From Paenibacillaceae bacterium (GTDB taxonomy: Bacteria; Bacillota; Bacilli; Paenibacillales; NBRC-103111): a DNA stretch of 7,300 nt. Under the pieces are notes generated by a model. That model did no database searches. It was not told the DNA's origin and saw only the letters and a list, made by a program, of their open reading frames with translations. The stretch is from the NCBI GenBank assembly GCA_020697475.1, contig JAJFMO010000165.1:1-7300 (forward strand), written 5' to 3'. The translations under genes and the position numbers were made by a program. This document shows positions 1 through 5,662 of the stretch, in pieces; positions within the stretch are counted from its first letter, which is position 1, and the number at the start of each line of letters is the position of its first letter.

Positions 1-1007
1 CGCGTGCCATGGATACCGGGGCGTACTTGTTGCGTTGTTCCTATTCCATGGGAGACGGATGCGATTCAGGCGGACATTCCATGCTGGTTCACCCGAATGG
101 GGAGATCGTTAGCGTTGCGGGACAAGGGATTGGACTGTTCGAGGCGGAAGTCGATGTGGCTGACAAATGGCTGCGCCCGAAGTCGTTCGGAGCCGGGACG
201 GCGACGGCACGTTCCATCGTTGAGGAGATGAGGCGACCGCGTGTGTACCGCCGGAATCGGCAATATACAGCGCCAATGGCAAGCCATCCCCGTGTTGTCG
301 CCCACCGGGGGTTCAGCAAGGCGTGCCCGGAGAATACGTTGCCGGCGTTTGCGGCGGCGATTGCATTAGGGGCGCATGAAATCGAGCTGGATATCCGTCC
401 TTCGGCAGATCGGGAATTGGTGATCCATCATGATGCCGCGATCAAGTTAGCGGACGGCCGACTGGAGCAAATTTCCTCTATGAATTGGGAAAATATCCAA
501 AACCTCGATATGGGAGTGAGTTTCTCGGAAGCGTGGCGGGGGGTACGAATTACCCATCTGTTCGACGTGTTTCAAGCATTCGCAGGCCAGACGCAATTTA
601 ACGTACATGTGAAAGATCCGGGGGAACAAGGCTTCGTGATCCGGGAAATCAAGCGGCTGGCTGACCAATTTGACATCAAGGATCAGATTTATATCGCCGG
701 CGGACGCCAAGTGCTGGAAGCCGCATTGCAGTATGCCCCCGATATCATGCGATGCTGCCTTGTCGATCAGAGCAGCTGGAATCTGGTCGAGAATGCGATC
801 CGTTTAAAATGCGACAGGTTACAATTTTTCAAGAAGTTTTGCAATGAGGAAGAGATCGCAAAGGCGCATGCTGCCGGTATTTCGTGCAATTTGTTTTACT
901 CCGATAATGCCGAAGAAGCGGCGTATTATTATGGCATAGGAATCGATAACCTGTTAACCAACGCCGTTTCGGAAATCGTACCGGTTGCGGCCGGATTGTC
1001 GAAGTAA
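1..1007 (+). CDS. Nitrilase-superfamily / GDPD-like fusion protein (5' partial)
   Basis: The reading frame is open to the left edge (first full codon at base 3), so the true start lies outside. Residue numbers count from the Met at base 9. Residues 1-80 look like the end of a carbon-nitrogen hydrolase: GAYLLRC, then GGHSMLVHPNGEIVS, then an acidic strand and RRPRVY. The catalytic Glu-Lys-Cys would lie upstream. From about residue 93 a GDPD-like domain follows: HRG (99-101), PENT (107-110), E126 and D128 as metal ligands, HHD (140-142) and a late LLTNAV. GDPDs hydrolyse glycerophosphodiesters or related phosphodiesters to an alcohol and a phosphomonoester. The third metal ligand, normally the Glu of an N-x-E-x-K motif, is His200 here (NVHVK, 198-202). 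No signal peptide is visible in this part. There is no stop between the domains, and the internal ATG at 276 has no well-placed ribosome site, so a fusion is preferred over two genes. Both family calls are firm; the substrate is unknown. Confidence 0.82.
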   Translation, partial: RAMDTGAYLLRCSYSMGDGCDSGGHSMLVHPNGEIVSVAGQGIGLFEAEVDVADKWLRPKSFGAGTATARSIVEEMRRPRVYRRNRQYTAPMASHPRVVAHRGFSKACPENTLPAFAAAIALGAHEIELDIRPSADRELVIHHDAAIKLADGRLEQISSMNWENIQNLDMGVSFSEAWRGVRITHLFDVFQAFAGQTQFNVHVKDPGEQGFVIREIKRLADQFDIKDQIYIAGGRQVLEAALQYAPDIMRCCLVDQSSWNLVENAIRLKCDRLQFFKKFCNEEEIAKAHAAGISCNLFYSDNAEEAAYYYGIGIDNLLTNAVSEIVPVAAGLSK

Positions 1008-1030
1008 TCGGATCGGGACAACTGCGGGGC

Positions 1031-1037
1031 GAGGTGG
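1031..1037 (+). promoter_or_regulatory. Ribosome binding site of the AraC-type gene
   Basis: GAGGTGG lies 9 nt before the ATG at 1047 and fixes that start. An exact reverse complement (CCACCTC) occurs in the early coding sequence at 1087-1093, so this site could be masked in the mRNA. Confidence 0.7.
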
Positions 1038-1046
1038 AGTCTCGGT

Positions 1047-1862
1047 ATGGATGCAACAGTTGTGCAGTGCGGTTATTCGTATCACACCACCTCGACTCAT
1101 CGAGGGGACAGGTCTTTAGGTCTGCCAGCCTTTCTGATTCGCCTGCAGACTGAGGGAAGAAGCGATGTATTTACGGATGGCAAAAATATTCGAATGGAAG
1201 CCGGGGACTTGCTGCTTCTTCCGCCTGGTGCAACCTACGAATTACGAATTGGCGATCACGCGTTGAATCAAAGAAGTATGGCATCTCCCGCGATTAGCGG
1301 CGATTTTTATTTGTTCTGCTTAGGAGCGTGGGTCGAGTCGTGGTGGATGAGAATCGGGAAGCCAACGATTGTGCATCTTGCGGTTCATGATACACTGCTT
1401 TCCTTATGGAGGCATCTGATTGTCGAGAAATGCCGAGTTAAAGAAGATAATCAAGAATTGACCTCATTTCTGTTGGGAGCACTTTGTCTTTGCCTGGAGC
1501 GGGCAATGAAAGAAATCGATCCGGAAAGTTCCCGACCGTATGCAGCAACGCGAATGAGACAGTATATCGTGGAGAACGCTTACCTCAATTTCAAGGTGGA
1601 AGATGTGGCAAAACATGTTGGGATGAGCGTTTCGCGGGCAACCCATTATTTTAAACAATATTACGGGTTGACGATGATGCAATATTTGGCTAACGTTCGT
1701 CTTGATCGAGCAGTGGATCGTATGAAGTATACGACCCAGACGCTGGAACAAATTGCTGCAGATTGCGGATTCGGCAGCTATACTCATTTTTTCAACACGT
1801 TTAAAGAAAAATTCGGCCTGTCCCCGACGGAATTCCGCAACAGGGAGGCCGAACTTCCCTAA
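1047..1862 (+). CDS. AraC-family transcriptional regulator with cupin-like sensor domain
   Basis: This is a 271-residue cytoplasmic DNA-binding regulator of the usual AraC/XylS two-domain length. The N-terminal part (about 25-110) has a cupin-like ligand-binding pattern, including MEAGDLLLLPPGATYEL (50-66). The C-terminal 100 residues hold both helix-turn-helix motifs: VEDVAKHVGMSVSRATHYFK (184-203), and LEQIAADCGFGSYTHFFNTF (233-252) followed by the family's closing GLSPTEFR (257-264). The linking helix VRLDRAVDRM also fits. The start is supported by GAGGTGG 9 nt upstream. The gene begins 39 nt after the nitrilase-GDPD stop, with no terminator between, so the two are probably co-transcribed and the regulator may control that operon or the neighbouring sugar genes; its targets and ligand cannot be read from sequence. 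Its stop is 19 nt from the stop of the convergent dehydratase gene. Confidence 0.93.
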   Translation: MDATVVQCGYSYHTTSTHRGDRSLGLPAFLIRLQTEGRSDVFTDGKNIRMEAGDLLLLPPGATYELRIGDHALNQRSMASPAISGDFYLFCLGAWVESWWMRIGKPTIVHLAVHDTLLSLWRHLIVEKCRVKEDNQELTSFLLGALCLCLERAMKEIDPESSRPYAATRMRQYIVENAYLNFKVEDVAKHVGMSVSRATHYFKQYYGLTMMQYLANVRLDRAVDRMKYTTQTLEQIAADCGFGSYTHFFNTFKEKFGLSPTEFRNREAELP

Positions 1863-1881
1863 TCGTTCGTTACAGCAACGA

Positions 1882-3078
1882 TCAAGCCCTGGTGGTTGAC
1901 CAAGGTTTGCTCATAATTTCAGCCATGCCATCTGGGTCGAGTTCCACACCGAGCCCCGGTGCGTCAGGAACCGATACACAGCCGTCGCTGTCGAGCTCGA
2001 ACGGATTCCGGAAATACCCATATCCAATCATCGTTCTCGAACCTATACGGCAATCGTTCACTTGATTATGCTCCTGGATCAAGAAATTGGGCAGAGAGGC
2101 GGCCAATTGCAAGGAAGCCGCCAAACTGATGGGGCCAAGCGGGCAATGGGGCGCCATTGTTGCTTGATAAGCCTCGGCCATGCCGGCAATTTTTTTCAAC
2201 TCTGTAAATCCACCCGCATGGGCGATGTCCGGTTGCAACACGGAAGCGCCATGTTGAAGAGCCTCAAGAAAGGCGTGCTTCCCCATCCACCGCTCGCCGG
2301 CGGCAATCGGAATGAAGGTGCTGGCTGCCACTTTTCCGAGAAAATCAATTCTTTCCACCGGCACCGGTTCTTCGAGAAATAACGGACGGGACGGCTCTAG
2401 AGCCCTCGCCAGCTGAATGGATCGGGTTGGATGGGAGTTGTGCGCATCCACAGCGATATCGATTTCCTTCCCGAGTGCCGATCTGACCGCAGCCACACAT
2501 TCCGCCATTAGCGATTCGTCATAGGATCGATCTATAATCTCTCCCGGGTGAAAATGCAGCTTCAACGCCTTGAAGCCCCATTCTTCAATCAATATTTTTG
2601 CGCTTTTCGCGTACTCTTCCGGCAACAGCTGTTTGAGCCTGCCCGGATTCGGATTGGCGTCCTTATAAGACAGTCCCGGCGTTACGGAGAAAGGCGGGAT
2701 GTTCGTACAAGCATGATACATTTTCACCTTCTTCCGGAATAAACCGCCTAATAATTGATAGATCGGCAAATCGGCCTCCTTGCCTTTAATATCCCATAGA
2801 GCCATATCCAAGCCGCTGATCGCGCTCATCTTGATCGGGCCGCCTTTGTACCCGCTGCCGGACAAGTACATTCGGTTCCATAAAAACTCAGTCCGGGTCG
2901 GATCTTCGCCAATAAGGTAAGGTTCCAGCCTCTTTACCTCGGCTATGACAGAGTCGGCATGGCCTTCCAGATACGGCTCGCCCAAACCGGTGATCCCACT
3001 ATCTGTATGGATGTATACCCATACCCAGCTGGGGGGAACTTTGATGATTTCCAATTTTGTGATTTTCAACGAAGCCAT
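1882..3078 (-). CDS. Enolase-superfamily sugar-acid dehydratase, galactonate dehydratase-like
   Basis: The 398-residue product belongs to the mandelate racemase/muconate lactonizing enzyme group. Members like DgoD remove water from an aldonic acid to give a 2-keto-3-deoxy acid in the cytoplasm, using Mg2+. The N-terminal capping domain strongly resembles DgoD as I recall it (GEPYLEG, YLIGEDP, GGPIKMSAISGLDMALWDIKGK at 79-100, LLGGLFRKKVKMY). In the barrel the expected residues are present: metal ligands D211, E236 and E262, H213 beside the first, the D284/H311 dyad (QPDIAHAGG, APHCPLGP) and E336. Compared with DgoD there is an extra stretch of roughly 25 residues at about 122-165, and KLHFH (173-177) where DgoD has KLN, so the substrate may differ. 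The ATG at 3078 is chosen over an in-frame one at 3177, which would run into the SBP1 gene and add a non-family N-terminus; AGGA lies 11 nt before it. SBP1 ends 13 nt upstream, so the two form an operon. Confidence 0.88.
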   Translation of the reverse strand: MASLKITKLEIIKVPPSWVWVYIHTDSGITGLGEPYLEGHADSVIAEVKRLEPYLIGEDPTRTEFLWNRMYLSGSGYKGGPIKMSAISGLDMALWDIKGKEADLPIYQLLGGLFRKKVKMYHACTNIPPFSVTPGLSYKDANPNPGRLKQLLPEEYAKSAKILIEEWGFKALKLHFHPGEIIDRSYDESLMAECVAAVRSALGKEIDIAVDAHNSHPTRSIQLARALEPSRPLFLEEPVPVERIDFLGKVAASTFIPIAAGERWMGKHAFLEALQHGASVLQPDIAHAGGFTELKKIAGMAEAYQATMAPHCPLGPISLAASLQLAASLPNFLIQEHNQVNDCRIGSRTMIGYGYFRNPFELDSDGCVSVPDAPGLGVELDPDGMAEIMSKPWSTTRA

Positions 3079-3091
3079 CCTTTCCCAAATC

Positions 3092-4453
3092 CTACTTTGT
3101 ATTTTGAGCTGCCATCTGTTGGCCGAACTGTTCTGACGCTTGACGTAAGGCGGAATTGATATCCACGTTGTTCTCAAGTACGTCCGTCCACGCTTTTTCC
3201 AAAGCTTTCAGCCCAAGATCATCATACGGAGTGACGAACGGTTGGTCAGCCGGGATCGTTTTGAACATGGCTTGAAGGTTCTTGTTTTTAAGAGTCGGAT
3301 AATTCGCTCCAAATGCTTGTTTGTACTTGGGATCGGTATTTGCAGGCATTAACGTCGACTGGGCCAAAGGGGTCAATACATCATCCGACAGCAAATACGA
3401 GATCACTTTAAATGCGGCTTCTTTATGCTTACCCGCTTTATTCAGCATCAAAACATTCGTTTCCATGGAAGGGCCGATATTCGGTCTATCCGCATAATAA
3501 GGCCATTGCACCAAATCCCAGTTGAATCCATCTTTCTCCAAAGCGGCGTAGCTTGGAAGTTTGTTGTTGTTGGGAAGCATCGCTGCGGTTTTATCCGGCG
3601 AGAACTGGGTTTTGTAAGCATTCAGTTCATTTTTGCCTATCGGGATGGCGGCATTGGCGTAAACTTTCTTCATTTCGGTGAACAATCTTTTCCAACCGTC
3701 GGATTCAAAGGCCGGTTTCATCGTTTTTGAATCCACGAAAGGCAAGGACAATTGGACGGATTCTTTACGAATATGCTGCAACACGATCCCTTTGTATTGG
3801 ACTCCTCCTTCTGTCCGGGTCAGTTTCTTGGCCAATTCGGTCGTCTGGTCCCAAGTCATTCCATCTTTCGGGTAAGCGACGCCGAACTTATCGAACAAAT
3901 CTTTATTGAAATACAATGCGTAAGGGCTGATCACGATGGGCAACGCGAAGATTTCACCTTTTGGCCCATAAGATTTCAGCTCTTTCATCACAACGGGCTC
4001 AAATTGGTTTAAATCCATTTTGGCGGATTTGATGTAAGGGGCCAAATCTTCGGCAGCTTTGTATTCATCGCGCATTTGCGGAACATTAACGCTGCCTACA
4101 TACAGAATGTCCGGATTGACTCCGGTAGCCAGAAGTTCGTCGAGCATCGGGCTGGTGCCTTCTTTGCCGATCATAAATTTGATGGATACGTTCGGGTACT
4201 TCTTCTGAACGGCAGCGAGATAGATGTTTTCAAAATAATTGTCCAAATCCCCCAACTTATGAGAGTAAAAAATAAGTTCCAGTGGGTTGCCGTTTTCAAT
4301 CTGATCCGTTGTTGCTTGCTGATTGCCTGGATTTCCGGACGTTGCCTGCGTTTTCTCGCCATTGCTGCAACCGGCAGCTGCAAACAATAGCGAGATCAAA
4401 GCCAGACAGGTGAATAAGCGAAACCGTTTTCGAACTTGCATCACAGTCTTCAT
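3092..4453 (-). CDS. Extracellular solute-binding lipoprotein (family 1, sugar ABC type), SBP1
   Basis: This 453-residue protein is a lipid-anchored receptor of the kind that delivers sugars or oligosaccharides to an ABC importer. The N-terminus has basic residues (VRKRFR), a hydrophobic segment (about 12-27) and a lipobox ending AAGC, so Cys29 would be the lipidated residue. A flexible linker rich in Gln, Asn, Gly and Thr follows (31-55). The mature part shows the family 1 pattern: a first strand LELIFYSH (58-65), KKYPNVSIKF (84-93), PDILYVG (114-120), then NKDLFDKFGVAYPKDGMTWD (183-202) and EGGVQYKG (215-222). The last block is nearly repeated in SBP2 (5663-6994), so the two are paralogues. 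The Met at 4441 is an alternative start; the GAGGGG before 4453 touches that ATG, which makes the downstream Met plausible. No permease gene accompanies it. The dehydratase begins 13 nt after its stop. The ligand is unknown. Confidence 0.9.
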   Translation of the reverse strand: MKTVMQVRKRFRLFTCLALISLLFAAAGCSNGEKTQATSGNPGNQQATTDQIENGNPLELIFYSHKLGDLDNYFENIYLAAVQKKYPNVSIKFMIGKEGTSPMLDELLATGVNPDILYVGSVNVPQMRDEYKAAEDLAPYIKSAKMDLNQFEPVVMKELKSYGPKGEIFALPIVISPYALYFNKDLFDKFGVAYPKDGMTWDQTTELAKKLTRTEGGVQYKGIVLQHIRKESVQLSLPFVDSKTMKPAFESDGWKRLFTEMKKVYANAAIPIGKNELNAYKTQFSPDKTAAMLPNNNKLPSYAALEKDGFNWDLVQWPYYADRPNIGPSMETNVLMLNKAGKHKEAAFKVISYLLSDDVLTPLAQSTLMPANTDPKYKQAFGANYPTLKNKNLQAMFKTIPADQPFVTPYDDLGLKALEKAWTDVLENNVDINSALRQASEQFGQQMAAQNTK

Positions 4454-4474
4454 CCCCTCGGTTTGGATTTGTTT

Positions 4475-4486
4475 AGAAGCGCTTCT
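4475..4486. promoter_or_regulatory. LacI-type operator-like palindrome upstream of SBP1
   Basis: AGAAGCGCTTCT is a perfect 12-bp palindrome with the central CG typical of LacI-family operators. It would lie about 3 to 14 nt after the predicted SBP1 transcription start, a position suited to repression. A related half-conserved sequence, CAGCGCTTTGA, lies at 4506-4516 in the promoter spacer, with centres 29 bp apart. The likely binder is the adjacent LacI protein, or CcpA; this is inferred. Confidence 0.55.
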
Positions 4487-4495
4487 TCGCTATCC

Positions 4496-4525
4496 ATCAT
4501 AGCAACAGCGCTTTGAGGAAGTGAA
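4496..4525 (-). promoter_or_regulatory. Putative sigma-A promoter for SBP1-dehydratase
   Basis: Read on the - strand, TTCACT (4525-4520) and TATGAT (4501-4496) are separated by 18 nt. The -10 matches the consensus at 5 of 6 positions and the -35 at 4 of 6. It lies in the 92-nt gap after lacI, so SBP1 and the dehydratase can be expressed apart from lacI. Confidence 0.5.
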
Positions 4526-4545
4526 TTAACTATATGCTATAAAGA

Positions 4546-5559
4546 TTAACGATTCGGCTTTTTTACCTTTGGTTTGTCGGTTGATTTACGTACGATCAAT
4601 TCGGTGGGCAGCATGTAGCTCTGTTGCTCATATTCGCTTTGGTTGGCCAGTTCTTCGAACATCGCGATCGCACGCTGGCCCATCTCGTATACCGGCTGGT
4701 GAACGGACGTAATCGGCGGATCGGTAAGCAACGAAACGTCGTAATCGCCGAATCCGGCAACCGAAATATCGCCTGGCACATGGAGGCCCGCTTCCTGCAA
4801 ACAATTCAGTACCCGCAGCGTCTTGCGGTAGGTAGAGACGAAGATCGCCGTCGGTGGATTGGCCGAACGAAGCATGGGCAACAACGCCGAACCCAAACTT
4901 TGACCACCTAACGAATCTTCCAATTCCAGCGTCGGGTCGTGCCCGAATCCCGCTTCAACCATCGCTTCGCGATAGCCTTGCAGCCGATCGCGTCCGCAGG
5001 CATCGTTTAATTTGCCGTGAAACATGGCGATTCGCCTATGCCCCAGGGCGATCAGATGATTGACCGCTTCCTTGCTGCCGCCGACGTTGTCCACGTCGAT
5101 CCAGGATATATCGGTGTCGCGATACGTCCCGGCCACGATCAGATGAGGAATCCGGTTATCGCGAAGGGCATGGGGCAGCCTGGAGGACAACAAGGGATTG
5201 ATCACCATTAACCCGCTTAAGCCATGCGAACGGCAGTAGTGGGCAATATTGTCGATATCCTGCAGTTCCTTACTGCGTGGGGGAATTATGGTTACGTTGC
5301 GGCCGAACGCGAAGGCGCTCTCAGTGATTCCGGTGATCAGTTCGCCGATAAACTCTTTATTGGAAACGAGCGGCAAGACCAGCCCGGCCGTCTCATGCCG
5401 TCCAGCGACAATCGTCGGGCGAAAGCCGAATTCATTCATCAAGCTGATGACGCGGTCGCGGGTCTGCGGATTCACGTCCGGTTTGTTGTTGAGAATCCGA
5501 GATACAGTAGATACGGAAACGCCGCACAGTTCGGCGATTTTTGCAATATTCATGCTCAT
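4546..5559 (-). CDS. LacI-family transcriptional regulator
   Basis: The 337-residue product has the standard LacI/GalR length and layout. Residues 4-24 form the helix-turn-helix (IAKIAELCGVSVSTVSRILNN), followed by VNPQTRDRVISLMNEFGF. The periplasmic-binding-like effector domain runs from about 57 to 325, with VDNVGG (156-161), HLIALGHRRIAMF (168-180), RDRLQGY (190-196) and HVPGDISVAGF (260-270). The start at 5559 is preferred because GGAG lies 7 nt upstream and gives the normal family N-terminus; the longer frame to 5793 would overlap the divergent SBP2 gene. Two oddities stand out. The hinge (RPTIVAGRHETAGLVLP, from 47) is about four residues shorter than the usual one and lacks the Leu of the AR-x-L motif. 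The effector pocket has STY (242-244) and GFG (269-271) where many relatives have ND and GFD. It is divergent from SBP2 and upstream of SBP1-dehydratase, making all three likely targets. The effector is unknown. Confidence 0.93.
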   Translation of the reverse strand: MSMNIAKIAELCGVSVSTVSRILNNKPDVNPQTRDRVISLMNEFGFRPTIVAGRHETAGLVLPLVSNKEFIGELITGITESAFAFGRNVTIIPPRSKELQDIDNIAHYCRSHGLSGLMVINPLLSSRLPHALRDNRIPHLIVAGTYRDTDISWIDVDNVGGSKEAVNHLIALGHRRIAMFHGKLNDACGRDRLQGYREAMVEAGFGHDPTLELEDSLGGQSLGSALLPMLRSANPPTAIFVSTYRKTLRVLNCLQEAGLHVPGDISVAGFGDYDVSLLTDPPITSVHQPVYEMGQRAIAMFEELANQSEYEQQSYMLPTELIVRKSTDKPKVKKPNR

Positions 5560-5577
5560 TTTTTCATCTCCGCTATC

Positions 5578-5606
5578 TTGACAATCTATTATGAAAGCGA
5601 TTAAAT
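5578..5606 (+). promoter_or_regulatory. Putative sigma-A promoter for SBP2
   Basis: A perfect -35 box TTGACA (5578-5583) is followed after 17 nt by TTAAAT (5601-5606, 4 of 6 to the -10 consensus). The start of transcription would fall near 5613. The spacer and -10 are overlapped by a cre-like site, and a palindrome covers the predicted start. Confidence 0.6.
5592..5605. promoter_or_regulatory. cre-like catabolite repression site
   Basis: TGAAAGCGATTAAA matches the CcpA cre consensus TGWAANCGNTNWCA at 13 of 14 positions; the only mismatch is A for C at position 13. It lies between the -35 and -10 of the SBP2 promoter, where CcpA binding would block transcription. It could instead be a site for the neighbouring LacI protein, whose operators can look alike. 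Confidence 0.55.
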
Positions 5607-5613
5607 TAGTATA

Positions 5614-5628
5614 CCGGTAATTTACCGG
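5614..5628. repeat. 15-bp perfect palindrome at the SBP2 transcription start
   Basis: CCGGTAA and TTACCGG are exact inverted arms around a single T. The same stretch can be read as two TACCGG copies 11 bp apart (5612-5617 and 5623-5628), one helical turn. It overlaps the predicted start of SBP2 transcription, as expected for an operator. The binding protein is unknown; it does not resemble the AGAAGCGCTTCT site upstream of SBP1. Confidence 0.55.
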
Positions 5629-5662
5629 AAAACTTTCGGGATTGCAAGAGGGGAGAAGGAGA

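Noticed and set aside
276..1007. Separate GDPD gene starting at the ATG at 276
   Set aside because: The nearest purine-rich stretch is about 15 nt upstream and weak, and no stop precedes the ATG in this frame. It remains possible, but the fusion reading is simpler.
1863..1905. Terminator between the convergent AraC and dehydratase genes
   Set aside because: Only a 5-bp TCGTT/AACGA stem and a bulged CCTGGT/ACCAAGG pairing are present, with no clear U-tract, so neither is a convincing intrinsic terminator.
3079..3177. Extension of the dehydratase frame upstream to 3177
   Set aside because: It adds 33 residues unlike the family and overlaps the SBP1 C-terminus. The ATG at 3078 gives the normal first beta strand.
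5585..5640. Promoter for lacI on the - strand (TATACT or CATAAT as -10)
   Set aside because: Both -10-like boxes are good, but neither has an acceptable -35 at 16-18 nt, so no specific lacI promoter is claimed.
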